Shown here: one piece after another, positions 11,935 to 21,700 of the stretch
Layout of the letters: the number at the start of each line of letters is the position of its first letter
How positions within the stretch are numbered: the stretch's first letter is position 1
From: Streptomyces sp. NRRL F-6676
GTDB taxonomy: Bacteria > Actinomycetota > Actinomycetes > Streptomycetales > Streptomycetaceae
Direction: 5' to 3'
Assembly: GCF_000725625.1 (NCBI RefSeq)
Contig: NZ_JOHS01000045.1
Coordinates: 1 to 50,534 of the forward strand
Length of the DNA stretch: 50,534 bases
Notes under the pieces: generated by a model
The model's input: the letters and a program-made list of their open reading frames with translations, nothing else
What the model was told of the DNA's origin: nothing
Database searches by the model: none
Position numbers and translations under genes: made by a program

Positions 11935-13074
11935 GTGGACGTGCAGAAGAAGCTCGACGAGATCGTCGCCGCGGTCTCCGGCGCCCGGTCGATGCCCATG
12001 TCGGCCTCGTGCGTGGTCAACCGCGCCGAACTGCTCTCCCAGCTCGAGGAGGTGCGCGCGGCGCTGCCCGGCTCCCTCGCCCAGGCCGAGGAACTCATCG
12101 GCGACCGCGAGCACCTGGTGGAACGGGCCCGCCAGGAGGCCGACCGGATCATCGAGAGCGCGCACGCCGAACGCGGCTCCCTGATCTCCGACACCGAGAT
12201 CGCCCGCCGCTCCCAGGCCGAGGCCGACCGCATCCTGGAGGAGGCCCGCCGGGAGGCCGAGGAGATCCGCGCCGAGGCCGACGACTACGTCGACTCCAAG
12301 CTCGCCAACTTCGAGGTCGTCCTCACCAAGACCCTCGGCTCCGTCGGCCGCGGCCGCGAGAAGCTGCTCGGCACCGGCCCGGGACTCGACGAGAACGGCT
12401 ACGAGGACGAGGACGCCCCCGAGCGCAGCCACGACCCCGAGACCCTGCGCCGCGACGCCGACGCCTACGTGGACGTCAAGCTCGGCGCCTTCGAGGCCGT
12501 CCTCGCCAAGACCCTGGACGCGGTCGGCCGCGGCCGGCAGAAGCTGCACGGCCGCATCGCCACCGACGAGCTCGGCGCCCTCGCCCTGAACGACGACGGC
12601 GCCCCCGGCCGGCACACCAGCGACGCCGACTACCTCGCCGGCCTCTCCGACACCCCGGCCGCGCCCGCGCGGCAGCGGAGCGCACCGCCCGCCCCCGCCG
12701 AGCAGCCCGCCGTCGCCGCCCAGCAGCAGGATCCGTACGGCTACGGCCAGTCCGTCGAGACCTACGGCGACGGACAGGGCACCGACGCCTACGGAGACGG
12801 GGGCCAGGGCACCGACGCCTACGGCTACCCGCAGCCGGCCTACGCCCCGCAGGACCCGTACGGCTACACGCAGGCCGATCCGTACGCCGCCGCCTACCAG
12901 CAGCAGGGCTACGACCCCCAGGCCGCCTACGACCAGCAGGCCCAGGCCCAGGTCTACGGCCAGGTGCCGGCCCAGGCCCAGGCCCACACCCTGGACGAGA
13001 CCAGCCTCTTCGACACCAGCATGATCAGCGCCGAGCAGCTGCGGGCGTACGAGGAGGGGCGCGGCGGCCACTGA
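11935..13074 (+). CDS. DivIVA-like coiled-coil protein with Tyr/Gln-rich tail
   Basis: The 379-residue protein has a charged coiled coil (about 30-120) of the type annotated as DivIVA/cell-division initiation protein. A module of about 32 residues occurs twice, DDYVDSKLANFEVVLTKTL (about 115) and DAYVDVKLGAFEAVLAKTL (about 175), each ending VGRGRxKL. Residues about 260-350 form a low-complexity tail rich in Tyr, Gly, Gln and Asp (YGYGQ, YGDGQGTDAYGDGGQGTDA). The end is again ordered-looking (SLFDTSMISAEQLRAYEEG). It starts at GTG 11935. In Streptomyces, DivIVA-type proteins act at hyphal tips; whether this one does is unknown. It lies between coaD and the DUF177 gene. Confidence 0.8.
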   Translation: MDVQKKLDEIVAAVSGARSMPMSASCVVNRAELLSQLEEVRAALPGSLAQAEELIGDREHLVERARQEADRIIESAHAERGSLISDTEIARRSQAEADRILEEARREAEEIRAEADDYVDSKLANFEVVLTKTLGSVGRGREKLLGTGPGLDENGYEDEDAPERSHDPETLRRDADAYVDVKLGAFEAVLAKTLDAVGRGRQKLHGRIATDELGALALNDDGAPGRHTSDADYLAGLSDTPAAPARQRSAPPAPAEQPAVAAQQQDPYGYGQSVETYGDGQGTDAYGDGGQGTDAYGYPQPAYAPQDPYGYTQADPYAAAYQQQGYDPQAAYDQQAQAQVYGQVPAQAQAHTLDETSLFDTSMISAEQLRAYEEGRGGH

Positions 13075-13108
13075 GGCCCGCCCCACCGGTGGCCGGACGG
13101 TACGCGGT

Positions 13109-13137
13109 TTGGGCCGTCGCGGATGGTCCAGTATCCT
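13109..13137 (+). promoter_or_regulatory. putative promoter of DUF177-rpmF-rnc
   Basis: TTGGGC at 13109-13114, a 17-nt spacer and TATCCT at 13132-13137 fit a vegetative Streptomyces promoter. It lies about 100 bp before the DUF177 start. Prediction only. Confidence 0.45.
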
Positions 13138-13237
13138 GGCACTTCGGTCGCGCGTGCATCCGCGATCCACGCTGCCTGAACATCCCCGGCGGCGATCTCC
13201 CCCGGAGCTCCCCGGAGTCCGAAGACCGAAAGCAGGA

Positions 13238-13882
13238 ATGGCCCTGAACGCCCGCCTCGACCACCGCAACCCCCTCGTGATCGACACGCACGAGCTGGGG
13301 CGGCGTCCTGGTGCGCTGCGGCGGCTGACCCGCACGGTCGACGCCCCCAAGGACTTCGGTGTCCGCGGGGTGATCGGAGTGCCCGAGGGCACCCCGGTCG
13401 TACTCGATCTCCGGATGGAGTCGGTCATGGAGGGGGTGCTCGTCACGGGTACCGCCGGTGCCACGGCCGAGGGGGAGTGCGTAAGGTGTCTGGAGCCGCT
13501 TCGGCAGGAGACCGAGGCGGAGTTCCAGGAACTGTTCTCGTACCCTGACGCCGACGACCGGGGCCGCGTGCGCGCGGAACCGGGCGACGACGCCGAGGAC
13601 GACGAGGACAGGTACTTCGTCGAGGACGATCTGATCGACCTCGAACCCGTGCTGCGCGATGCGGTGGTGCTCGCACTGCCGATGCAGCCGGTGTGCCAGG
13701 ACGACTGTCCGGGCCTGTGCTCCGAGTGCGGAGTGCGGCTCGCGGACGACCCGGACCACCACCATGCCGCCGTCGACATCCGTTGGGCGGCATTGCAGGG
13801 ACTCACCGGTTCACTCGAATCCGGTGACAAGGACGACACGAGCGGCACCGATACGGGCGCCGACGAGAAGCAGGAGAAGTAG
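13238..13882 (+). CDS. DUF177/YceD family protein
   Basis: The 214-residue protein begins [20 protein letters not shown] and contains the four family cysteines: CVRCLEPL in the middle, then [13 protein letters not shown] near the C-terminus, a likely zinc site. An acidic linker ([20 protein letters not shown]) separates them. YceD/DUF177 is almost always encoded just before rpmF and is implicated in ribosomal RNA or 50S maturation, with the mechanism unsettled. ATG at 13238 was chosen at the start of similarity; AGGA lies very close to it. rpmF starts 2 bp after its stop. Confidence 0.92.
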   Translation: MALNARLDHRNPLVIDTHELGRRPGALRRLTRTVDAPKDFGVRGVIGVPEGTPVVLDLRMESVMEGVLVTGTAGATAEGECVRCLEPLRQETEAEFQELFSYPDADDRGRVRAEPGDDAEDDEDRYFVEDDLIDLEPVLRDAVVLALPMQPVCQDDCPGLCSECGVRLADDPDHHHAAVDIRWAALQGLTGSLESGDKDDTSGTDTGADEKQEK

Positions 13883-13884
13883 CC

Positions 13885-14058
13885 GTGGCTGTTCCGAAGC
13901 GGAAGATGTCGCGCAGCAACACGCGCCACCGCCGGTCGCAGTGGAAGGCTGCGGTCCCCACCCTGGTCGCGTGCGAGCGCTGCCACGAGCCGAAGTTGCA
14001 GCACATCGCGTGCCCGTCGTGCGGCACGTACAACAAGCGTCAGGTCCTCGAGGTCTGA
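13885..14058 (+). CDS. rpmF: 50S ribosomal protein L32
   Basis: This 57-residue protein starts [20 protein letters not shown], the L32 N-terminus. It has two CxxC pairs (CERC and CPSC) forming the zinc ribbon typical of non-replaced L32. It starts with GTG at 13885, two bases after the DUF177 stop, with GGAGAAG inside the end of that gene as ribosome-binding site. rnc follows within 7 bp. The DUF177-rpmF-rnc cluster is a standard actinobacterial operon. Confidence 0.97.
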   Translation: MAVPKRKMSRSNTRHRRSQWKAAVPTLVACERCHEPKLQHIACPSCGTYNKRQVLEV

Positions 14059-14065
14059 TCGGCTG

Positions 14066-14878
14066 GTGACAGGTCTGATGTCTGACGCCACAAGTGGTCC
14101 CCGCCGCGGCGGGGCCGGCTCGGCGGACAACGCGGCCTCGTCCCACACGCTTCTGGAAGGGCGGCTCGGCTACAAGCTCGAGACCGCCCTTCTGGTGCGC
14201 GCGCTGACCCACCGTTCGTACGCGTACGAGAACGGCGGTCTGCCGACGAACGAGCGTCTGGAGTTCCTCGGGGACTCCGTGCTCGGTCTCGTCGTCACCG
14301 ACACGCTGTACCGCACCCACCCCGACCTGCCCGAGGGCCAGCTGGCCAAGCTGCGGGCCGCGGTGGTCAATTCGCGTGCGCTGGCGGGGGTCGGCCGCGG
14401 GCTCGACCTGGGCTCCTTCATCCGGCTCGGCCGGGGCGAAGAGGGCACGGGCGGCCGGGACAAGGCCTCCATCCTCGCCGACACCCTTGAAGCGGTGATC
14501 GGCGCGGTCTACCTCGACCAGGGCCTCGACGCGGCCTCCGAACTGGTGCACCGCCTGTTCGACCCGCTGATCGAGAAGTCCTCTAACCTGGGTGCCGGCC
14601 TGGACTGGAAGACCAGCCTCCAGGAACTCACCGCGACCGAAGGGCTCGGAGTCCCCGAGTACCTGGTCACGGAGACGGGCCCGGACCACGAGAAGACCTT
14701 CACTGCTGCCGCCCGCGTCGGAGGCGTCTCGTACGGCACCGGCACCGGCCGCAGCAAGAAGGAGGCGGAGCAGCAGGCCGCGGAGTCGGCCTGGCGCTCC
14801 ATCCGTGCCGCCGCCGACGAGCGTGCCAAGGCGGCCGGAGCCGCCGCGGACGCCGACGAGGCGGCCGCCTCCGCCTGA
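14066..14878 (+). CDS. rnc: ribonuclease III
   Basis: RNase III cleaves double-stranded RNA in rRNA processing and mRNA control. In S. coelicolor the orthologue is AbsB, a global regulator of antibiotic production. The 270-residue product has the signature [14 protein letters not shown] with catalytic Glu/Asp (about residues 70-80), a second acidic site in [15 protein letters not shown], and a dsRNA-binding domain at about 180-250 ([16 protein letters not shown] to [16 protein letters not shown]). The Ala-rich tail is disordered-looking. GTG 14066 or ATG 14078 could be the start; both have weak ribosome-binding sites. A strong 16-bp hairpin follows. Confidence 0.96.
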   Translation: MTGLMSDATSGPRRGGAGSADNAASSHTLLEGRLGYKLETALLVRALTHRSYAYENGGLPTNERLEFLGDSVLGLVVTDTLYRTHPDLPEGQLAKLRAAVVNSRALAGVGRGLDLGSFIRLGRGEEGTGGRDKASILADTLEAVIGAVYLDQGLDAASELVHRLFDPLIEKSSNLGAGLDWKTSLQELTATEGLGVPEYLVTETGPDHEKTFTAAARVGGVSYGTGTGRSKKEAEQQAAESAWRSIRAAADERAKAAGAAADADEAAASA

Positions 14879-14884
14879 CACATC

Positions 14885-14920
14885 CCGAGCGCCCGCCCCG
14901 CCACCGGGGCGGGCGCTCGG
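14885..14920 (+). terminator. perfect 16-bp hairpin after rnc
   Basis: A perfect 16-bp stem (14885-14900 with 14905-14920) around CCAC begins 7 bp after the rnc stop. It has no T-tract, typical of Streptomyces terminators. Confidence 0.75.
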
Positions 14921-14978
14921 ACCGTCCCGGCGGGTGCCTGCGGTTCCCGGCGGTCACGAGGAGTAACGGAAGCCCGCC

Positions 14979-15839
14979 ATGCCCGAGTTGCCCGAGGTCG
15001 AGGTCGTCCGGCGCGGACTGGCGCGGTGGGTCGCCCACCGCACCGTCGCCGATGTCGAGGTGCTGCACCCGCGCGCGGTACGGCGGCACCTGGCCGGGGG
15101 CGAGGACTTCGCGCAGCGGCTCAAGGGCCACCGGGTCGGCACCCCGGCCCGCCGCGGCAAGTACCTGTGGCTGCCGCTGGACGACGCCGGCGAGGCGGTC
15201 CTCGCCCACCTCGGCATGAGCGGCCAGCTCCTGGTCCAGCCGCACGAGGCGCCCGCCGAGAAGCACCTGCGCATCCGCGTCCGCTTCGACGACGGACTCG
15301 GCACCGAACTCCGCTTCGTCGACCAGCGCACCTTCGGCGGGCTGTCGCTGCACGACACCACCCCCGACGGACTGCCCGACGTCATCGCGCACATCGCCCG
15401 CGACCCGCTGGACCCCCTCTTCGACGACGAGGCGTTCCACCGGGCGCTGCGCCGCAAGCGCACCACGATCAAACGGGCCCTGCTCGACCAGTCCCTGATC
15501 AGCGGCGTCGGCAACATCTACGCGGACGAGGCGCTGTGGCGCTCCCGCCTGCACTACGAACGCCCCACGGCCACCCTCACCCGCCCCGGCACCGCCGCAC
15601 TCCTCGGCCACATCAGGGACGTCATGAACGCGGCCCTCGCGGTGGGCGGCACCAGCTTCGACAGCCTCTACGTCAACGTCAACGGGGAGTCGGGCTACTT
15701 CGACCGCTCACTCGACGCGTACGGCCGCGAGGACCTGCCGTGCCGGCGCTGCGCGACGCCGATGCGGCGGCGCCCGTGGATGAACCGGTCGAGCTACTTC
15801 TGCCCGAAGTGCCAGCGGGCGCCGAGGGCGGCGCTCTAG
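14979..15839 (+). CDS. mutM: formamidopyrimidine-DNA glycosylase
   Basis: MutM (Fpg) removes 8-oxoguanine and ring-opened purines and nicks the abasic site. The 286-residue protein keeps the catalytic N-terminus PELPEVEVV after Met removal (Pro2 nucleophile, Glu3). It has the lysine region HLGMSGQL, the helix-two-turn-helix segment [20 protein letters not shown], and a C-terminal zinc finger with four cysteines (CRRC and CPKC). ATG at 14979 has GAGGAG upstream (14959-14964 region, CACGAGGAGTAACGG). It follows the rnc hairpin and is convergent with the HxlR gene across a 12-bp repeat. Confidence 0.97.
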   Translation: MPELPEVEVVRRGLARWVAHRTVADVEVLHPRAVRRHLAGGEDFAQRLKGHRVGTPARRGKYLWLPLDDAGEAVLAHLGMSGQLLVQPHEAPAEKHLRIRVRFDDGLGTELRFVDQRTFGGLSLHDTTPDGLPDVIAHIARDPLDPLFDDEAFHRALRRKRTTIKRALLDQSLISGVGNIYADEALWRSRLHYERPTATLTRPGTAALLGHIRDVMNAALAVGGTSFDSLYVNVNGESGYFDRSLDAYGREDLPCRRCATPMRRRPWMNRSSYFCPKCQRAPRAAL

Positions 15840-15899
15840 CTCCGGCTTCGGCTCCGCCTTTGGCTCTGGCTCCGCCTTTGGCTCCGGCTTCAGCTCCGG
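15839..15899. repeat. 12-bp degenerate tandem repeat between convergent genes
   Basis: Units near GCTCCGGCTTCG begin at 15839, 15851, 15869, 15881 and 15893, with a half unit GCTCTG at 15863. The array starts at the mutM stop codon and its far end overlaps the last codons and stop of the opposite-strand HxlR gene. No hairpin is evident. Confidence 0.75.
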
Positions 15900-16300
15900 C
15901 GCGCGGGCTCGCGGGCGTCGTAGCGCTCGCGGGCGGCCAGGACCTCGTCCATGCTGCCTTCGAGGCAGGCGATCAGGGCGAGCAGCCGCTCGGCCACCTC
16001 GCGGCCCAGCGGGGTGAGCGAGTAGTCGACCCGGGGCGGGTTGGTCGGCCGGGCGTCCCGCAGGACGAGTCCGTCCCGTTCCAGTGCGTGCAGGGTCTGC
16101 GAGAGCATCTTCTCGCTGACCCCGTCCACCCGCCGCCGCAGCTCGTTGAAGCGGAGCGTGCCGTCGTACAGCGCCCCGAGGGTGAGCGCGCCCCAGCGCC
16201 CGGTCACGTGTTCGAGGGTGCGCCGGGAGGGGCAGCCGCGGGCGAACACGTCGAACGCGTAACCGCTGGGGGAGGCCGTACCGGCAGGGGAGGTCGCCAT
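15890..16300 (-). CDS. HxlR-family winged-helix regulator
   Basis: This 136-residue transcription factor has the HxlR pattern: an N-terminal cysteine in FARGCPSRRTLEHVTGRWGAL, then a winged helix LRFNELRRRVDGVSEKMLSQ, TLHALERDGLVLRD and YSLTPLGREVAE. HxlR proteins often sense electrophiles or redox changes through that cysteine and usually control a divergent neighbour. Here there is none: the CAP gene upstream points the same way, so its target is unclear. ATG at 16300 was preferred to an in-frame start at 16330; no good ribosome-binding site precedes either. Confidence 0.88.
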   Translation of the reverse strand: MATSPAGTASPSGYAFDVFARGCPSRRTLEHVTGRWGALTLGALYDGTLRFNELRRRVDGVSEKMLSQTLHALERDGLVLRDARPTNPPRVDYSLTPLGREVAERLLALIACLEGSMDEVLAARERYDAREPARRS

Positions 16301-16382
16301 GGCCGCACTGTACTGCGCCACAGCGCTCACTCCCAGGCAGCGCTCACCAGGAGAAAGCGCAGACGGCCTGCGCGGGGCGCCG

Positions 16383-17396
16383 TCAGTACCCGAAGTCCTG
16401 CGTCCACCAGGGGCCGCCGGAGCCGAAGTGGACGCCCACGCCGAGCGTCTTGAAGTCGCAGTTGAGGATGTTGGCCCGGTGGCCGGGGCTGTTCATCCAG
16501 GACTCCATGACGGCCTCGGCGGTCGCCTGGCCCATGGCTATGTTCTCGCCGCCGAGACCGGTGATGCCGGCCGCCTTGGCCCGCTCCCAGGGGTCGTTGC
16601 CGCTGGGGTCGGTGTGGGAGAAGAAGTTCCGCGCGTCCATGTCCTCGCTGAACGCCGCCGCCAGGCCGCGCAGCGCGCTGTTGGCCGCCACCGGTTGGCA
16701 GCCCGCGTTCGCGCGCTCGTCGTTGACGAGCTGGAGCACCCGCGCCTCGGCCGCGGCCTCGGCGGAGGTGGCGACCGGGGCGCTGCTCTCCGGGTCCTCG
16801 GTGGCCTTGCGCTGCGGGGGAACCGTCTTGCCGGAGCCGGAATCCGACGCGGAACCGGACTCGGAACCGGATCCGGCCCCGGTCGCGGAGGGCGCGGGCT
16901 TCTTCTTCGCCGGCTCCTTGGTCTTCCGCGACGGCTTCTCCGAGGGCTCGGCACTGCTCTCGGAGGCGGACGGCGAGGCGGAGCCGCTCGTGCCCTGCCC
17001 CGCGGTGGCGGACCCGGGGGCGTCCTCGACGGTGCTGCCGGCGCCGCCCTGCTGGGTCTCGAAGCCGGTCGGGGTGCCGCCGGCCTGGACGTTGTCGGAG
17101 CCGCCGCCGATCGTGAACTGGCTGCCGCCGGGCAGTACCCCGGTGGCGACCGCGGCGGTGCCCAGCGCCACGGCGGCCGAGACGCCGAGCAGTCCGGTGC
17201 GCATCGGGGTGGCGGCCTTCTTCCGGCGGTGCGAGCGGGTCGCCCGCTGCTCGGCCTCCAGGACGGCGGCGAAGCCGTAGAGGTTCTCCGGGCCGTAGTG
17301 CTCCGCGGGCGTCTCCTGCGCCTGGCTCACCCGGCCCGCGTGGCCGGCCGGGCCCGTGGCGGGGCGGCCGGCGTCGGAGCGTCGGTGGCGTCCCAT
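16383..17396 (-). CDS. membrane-anchored or secreted CAP-domain protein
   Basis: The 337-residue protein has a cytoplasmic basic N-terminus, one hydrophobic segment (about 66-88, MRTGLLGVSAAVALGTAAVA), a long disordered Ser/Pro/Lys-rich stretch (about 100-210), and a C-terminal CAP/SCP domain (about 215-337). The domain includes VLQLVNDERANAGCQPV, FFSHTDPSGNDPWER, GENIAMGQ, MNSPGHRANILN and a likely disulfide between AGCQ and LNCDF. CAP proteins of bacteria are extracytoplasmic and mostly uncharacterised. A GAGGAAGAGG ribosome-binding site precedes ATG 17396. A perfect 16-bp palindrome lies about 100 bp upstream. Confidence 0.88.
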   Translation of the reverse strand: MGRHRRSDAGRPATGPAGHAGRVSQAQETPAEHYGPENLYGFAAVLEAEQRATRSHRRKKAATPMRTGLLGVSAAVALGTAAVATGVLPGGSQFTIGGGSDNVQAGGTPTGFETQQGGAGSTVEDAPGSATAGQGTSGSASPSASESSAEPSEKPSRKTKEPAKKKPAPSATGAGSGSESGSASDSGSGKTVPPQRKATEDPESSAPVATSAEAAAEARVLQLVNDERANAGCQPVAANSALRGLAAAFSEDMDARNFFSHTDPSGNDPWERAKAAGITGLGGENIAMGQATAEAVMESWMNSPGHRANILNCDFKTLGVGVHFGSGGPWWTQDFGY

Positions 17397-17495
17397 CTTC
17401 TGGCCTCTTCCTCAGTGCTTCCTCAGCGCGCGGGCGGTCCTGTGCACCCGGCACACACCCGCTCAGCCTCTTTACGTGATCGGCACACCATCGGT

Positions 17496-17511
17496 TCACA
17501 CGATCGTGTGA
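17496..17511. promoter_or_regulatory. perfect 16-bp palindrome, possible operator
   Basis: TCACACGATCGTGTGA is a perfect inverted repeat between the start of the CAP gene (minus, 17396) and the acylphosphatase gene (plus, 17603). Its size and symmetry suit a dimeric repressor such as a TetR or GntR type. The binding protein is unknown. Confidence 0.5.
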
Positions 17512-17602
17512 GTTTCACATGGGATTCATTGGGTGGGGACGGTACCCCATGGCGCGGAGGAGGGAAGTGCCCGGACGCACATTGACCGGTTAGCGTGCCG
17601 GC

Positions 17603-17884
17603 ATGAACGATGATGTGCGGCTGGTGGCGTGGGTGCGCGGACGGGTGCAAGGGGTGGGTTTCCGCTGGTTCACCCGGGCCAGGGCGCTCGAACTCGGCGG
17701 GCTGAGTGGCTTTGCTCTCAATCTGGGGGACGGACGGGTCCAGGTGGTCGCCGAGGGCCCCCGGGAGCACTGCGAGGGGCTGCTGCGGTGGCTGCGCGGC
17801 GCGGACACGCCCGGAAGGGTGGACGGCGTCACCGAGATCTGGGACACACCCCGCGGGGGCTACGACGGCTTCGCCATCCGCTGA
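17603..17884 (+). CDS. acyP: acylphosphatase
   Basis: This 93-residue enzyme hydrolyses acyl phosphates. It has the signature [16 protein letters not shown] with the phosphate-binding Arg21, and Asn40 in [12 protein letters not shown] at the catalytic position. The length is standard. ATG at 17603 lies 6 nt after TAGCGT (17591-17596), with no ribosome-binding site; this matches the TAnnnT spacing of leaderless actinobacterial transcripts. It stands alone, divergent from the CAP gene. Confidence 0.94.
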   Translation: MNDDVRLVAWVRGRVQGVGFRWFTRARALELGGLSGFALNLGDGRVQVVAEGPREHCEGLLRWLRGADTPGRVDGVTEIWDTPRGGYDGFAIR

Positions 17885-18263
17885 CACCCGCCGCGCCCGC
17901 GCCGCCCCCGCACCGGCCCGGGCGCGGCCCGGCGCCCGTCACCCACGGAAAAGTCCTGGTGGTTGCCAAGGGGCGGCCGCCGTGGCAGGCTCCGCACCTG
18001 ACACCGGCGTATGCGTACGAGGACCCCGCCGAGAGCCGCGCCGCCGCCCGCACAGGGCCGCGCGCCCCCGGGCCGTCCCCCGCCACGGCGTGATCGTGTT
18101 GACCGTCAAACTTTTTGGTGAGACGCTGAAAGCCCCGCGCACCTCAGCTGTTTGGCATGGCAGAACGGCAGCACCACAGCAGCAGTGCCAAGCACCGCGG
18201 ATCCCGATTCCCTCACGACCCACACCGCTTCGGTCGGTCACTCATTGTGGAGGACCATCCATC

Positions 18264-18467
18264 ATGGCAAAGGCGCTTCTCGGTTACGTCGGTGGCTCCG
18301 ACCCTCGACTCCTCGCCGAGATGCGACGGCTTCAGCAGCGTGTCCAGGACCTGGAAACCGAACTCGTACGGATCCAGGCCGAGAACGACGCGCTCGCGGC
18401 TGCCGCCTCTCACGACAGGATCATGGAGCACGTAGACGCACACCAGGCGGAGCCTGCGCTCACCTGA
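18264..18467 (+). CDS. small coiled-coil protein upstream of smc
   Basis: A 67-residue protein, MAKALLGYVGGSDPRLLAEM at the start, then a short predicted coiled coil (RRLQQRVQDLETELVRIQAE). ATG 18264 has a strong GTGGAGGA 9-14 nt upstream, and an intrinsic terminator follows at 18577. I recall that Streptomyces genomes carry this small protein just before smc, but I know no function. The conserved-looking GYVGGSDPRLL head and coiled coil suggest a scaffold or adaptor. It is transcribed separately from smc. Confidence 0.8.
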   Translation: MAKALLGYVGGSDPRLLAEMRRLQQRVQDLETELVRIQAENDALAAAASHDRIMEHVDAHQAEPALT

Positions 18468-18576
18468 TCGCTGCCACGCTCCCGGCAACACGGCAGTGAC
18501 CGGCTCGCCCGTACCCACCGCTCAGTTGTCGACGCTCGTACCGGAACAGCACCGGAACACACGCACCAAGAGTCGC

Positions 18577-18601
18577 AAGGGACGCCACCTCGGCGTCCCT
18601 T
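18577..18601 (+). terminator. intrinsic terminator after the small coiled-coil gene
   Basis: A perfect 10-bp stem (AAGGGACGCC with GGCGTCCCTT) around a 5-nt loop is followed by CTTTCTTGTC. The T-rich tail makes this a good intrinsic terminator. Confidence 0.85.
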
Positions 18602-18750
18602 CTTTCTTGTCATTCCCGCGTATTCGTTCCTTGCGTGTTCAGTTGTTGTCCCCGCACCCTTTCACTTGCTTCACGGATGATGTGCCCTGCACATTCCTGC
18701 GTGAAACCGCGAGGACCCCGGCGTTCATGGAGAGCGTGCGGGGCGGCGGG

Positions 18751-18756
18751 TAGAGT
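18751..18756 (+). promoter_or_regulatory. -10 element of likely leaderless smc promoter
   Basis: TAGAGT ends 8 nt before the smc GTG start at 18765, with no ribosome-binding site between. This places transcription initiation at or next to the start codon. Confidence 0.45.
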
Positions 18757-18764
18757 CCGACGGC

Positions 18765-21700
18765 GTGCACCTCAAGGCCCTGACCCTCCGCGGGTTCAAA
18801 TCGTTCGCCTCGGCGACCACGCTGCGGTTCGAACCGGGGATCACGTGCGTCGTCGGACCGAACGGCTCGGGCAAGTCCAACGTCGTGGACGCGCTCAGCT
18901 GGGTCATGGGCGAACAGGGCGCCAAATCCCTGCGCGGCGGCAAGATGGAGGACGTCATCTTCGCCGGCACCACCGGCCGTCCCCCGCTCGGCCGCGCCGA
19001 GGTGTCCCTGACCATCGACAACTCCGACGGCGCCCTGCCCATCGAGTACGCCGAGGTCACCATCACGCGGATCATGTTCCGCAACGGCGGCAGCGAATAC
19101 CAGATCAACGGCGACACCTGCCGCCTCCTGGACATCCAGGAACTCCTCTCCGACTCCGGCATCGGCCGCGAGATGCACGTCATCGTCGGCCAGGGCCAGC
19201 TCGACTCCGTCCTGCACGCCGACCCCATGGGCCGCCGCGCCTTCATCGAGGAGGCCGCCGGCGTCCTCAAGCACCGCAAGCGCAAGGAGAAGGCGCTCAG
19301 GAAGCTGGACGCGATGCAGGCCAACCTCGCCCGCGTCCAGGACCTGACCGACGAACTGAGGCGGCAGCTCAAACCGCTCGGCCGGCAGGCCGCCGTCGCC
19401 CGCCGCGCCGCCGTCATCCAGGCCGATCTGCGCGACGCCCGCCTCCGCCTCCTCGCCGACGACCTCGTACGGCAGCGCGAGGCCCTCGACGCCGAGATCG
19501 CCGACGAGGCCGCCCTCAAGGAACGCAAGGAGACCGCCGAACGGGCACTGCGCGAGGCCCTGCGCCGCGAGGCCGCCCTCGAAGAGGAGGTGCGCCGGCT
19601 CACCCCCCGGCTCCAGCGCGCCCAGCAGACCTGGTACGAACTCTCCCAGCTCGCCGAACGCGTACGCGGCACCGTCTCGCTCGCCGACGCGCGCGTGCAG
19701 AGCGCCACCTCCGCACCCGAGGAGGAACGGCGCGGCCGCGACCCGGAGGACCTGGAGCGCGAGGCCGCCCGCGTCCGCGAGCAGGAGGCCGAACTCGAGG
19801 CCGCGCTGGAGGCCGCGCAGCGCGCCCTGGAGGACACCGTCGCCCACCGCGCCGAACTCGAACGCGCGCTCGCCCAGGAGGAACGCCGCCTCAAGGACCT
19901 CGCCCGCGCCCTCGCCGACCGTCGCGAGGGACTGGCCCGGCTCGGCGGCCAGGTCAACGCCGCCCGCTCCCGCGCCGCCTCCGCCCAGGCCGAGATCGAA
20001 CGCCTGGCCGCCACCCGCGACGAGGCCCGCGAACGTGCCGTCGCCGCCCAGGAGGAGTACGAGGCGCTCAAGGCCGAGGTCGACGGCCTGGACGCCGACG
20101 ACGCCGGACTCGCCGAACGCCACGAGGCCGCCCGCCGCGCCCTCACCGAGGCGGAGGCCGCCCTCACCGCCGCCCGCGAGGCCACCACCACCGCCGAACG
20201 GCGGCGCGCCGCCACCCGCGCCCGGCACGACGCCCTCGCCACCGGACTGCGCCGCAAGGACGGCACCGGCGCCCTGCTCGCCGCCCGCGACCGCCTCACC
20301 GGACTGCTCGGCCCCGCCGCCGGGCTCCTCACCCCCGCCCCCGGCCACGAGATCCCCGTCGCCGCCGCCCTCGGCACCGCCGCCGACGCCCTCGCCGTCA
20401 CCGGCCCGAACGCCGCCGCCGACGCCCTGCGCCTGCTGCGCAAACAGGACGCCGGCCGCGCCACCCTGCTCCTCGCCGGCGCCCCCGACGACGTACCGCC
20501 CGAGGAGGGCGACGGCCTCGCGTACGCCGCGGGGCTCGTCCGAGGCCCCGTCGAACTGATGCCCGCCGTACGCCGGCTGCTGCGCGGCTACGTCGTCGTC
20601 GACACCCTCCAGGACGCCGAGGAACTGGTCCGCGCCCGGCCCGCGCTGACCGCCGTCACCGCCGAGGGCGATGTCCTCGGGGCGCACTACGCGCACGGCG
20701 GCTCCGCCGGGGCGCCCAGCCTGCTGGAGGTGCAGGCCGCCGTCGACGAGGCCGCCGCCGAGCTGGAGGAACTGGCCGTACGGTGCGCGGAGCTGGCCGA
20801 CGCCCAGCAGGCCGCCGCGGCCCGCCGCACCGAGTGCGCCGCCCTCGTCGAGGAGCTGGGGGAGAAGCGCCGGGCGGCCGAGCGGGAGAAGTCCGGCGTC
20901 GCCCAGCAGCTCGGCCGGCTCGCCGGACAGGCCCGCGCCGCCGCCGGGGAGGCCGAGCGCGCCACCGCCGCGGCCGCCCGCGCCCAGGAGGCGCTGGAAT
21001 CCGCCCGCGAGGAGGCCGGGGAACTCGCCGAGCGGCTCGCCGTGGCCGAGGAGATGCCCGTCGAGGAGGAACCCGACACCGCCGCCCGCGACCGGCTCGC
21101 CGCCGACGGGGCCAACGCCCGGCAGACCGAGATGGAGGCCCGTCTCCAGGCCCGTACGCACGAGGAACGCGTCAAGTCGCTGGCCGGCCGGGCCGACGCG
21201 CTGGACCGGGCCGCCCGCGCCGAACGCGAGGCACGCGCGCGTGCCGAACGCCGGCGGGCCCGGCTGCGGCACGAGGCCGCCGTCGCCCGGGCCGTCGCCT
21301 CCGCCGCCCGTCAGCTCCTCGCCCACGTCGAGGTCTCCGTCGGCCGGGCCGAGGCCGAGCGCGCCGCCGCCGAGGCCGCGCGGGTGAGGCGGGAGCAGGA
21401 ACTGGCCCGGGCCCGCACCGAGGGCCGCGACCTGAAGGCGGAACTCGACAAACTCACTGATTCAGTTCACCGGGGCGAGGTACTAGGAGCGGAGAAGCGG
21501 CTGCGCATCGAGCAGCTGGAGACCAAGGCCCTGGAGGAATTCGGTGTCGAACCGGCAGGCCTCGTGGCCGAGTACGGCCCGGGCCAACTGGTGCCGCCCT
21601 CGCCCCCCGCCCAGGGCGAACAGCTGCCCGACGACCCCGAGGACCCCCGCAACCTGCCACGGCCCTACGTCCGCGCCGAACAGGAGAAGCGACTGAAGGC

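Larger units (their letters stand above)
18468..18764. other. intergenic region before smc
   Basis: These 297 bp hold the terminator at 18577-18601, then a T-rich, less GC-rich stretch (18600-18670) and the smc promoter. No gene is supported. Confidence 0.6.
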
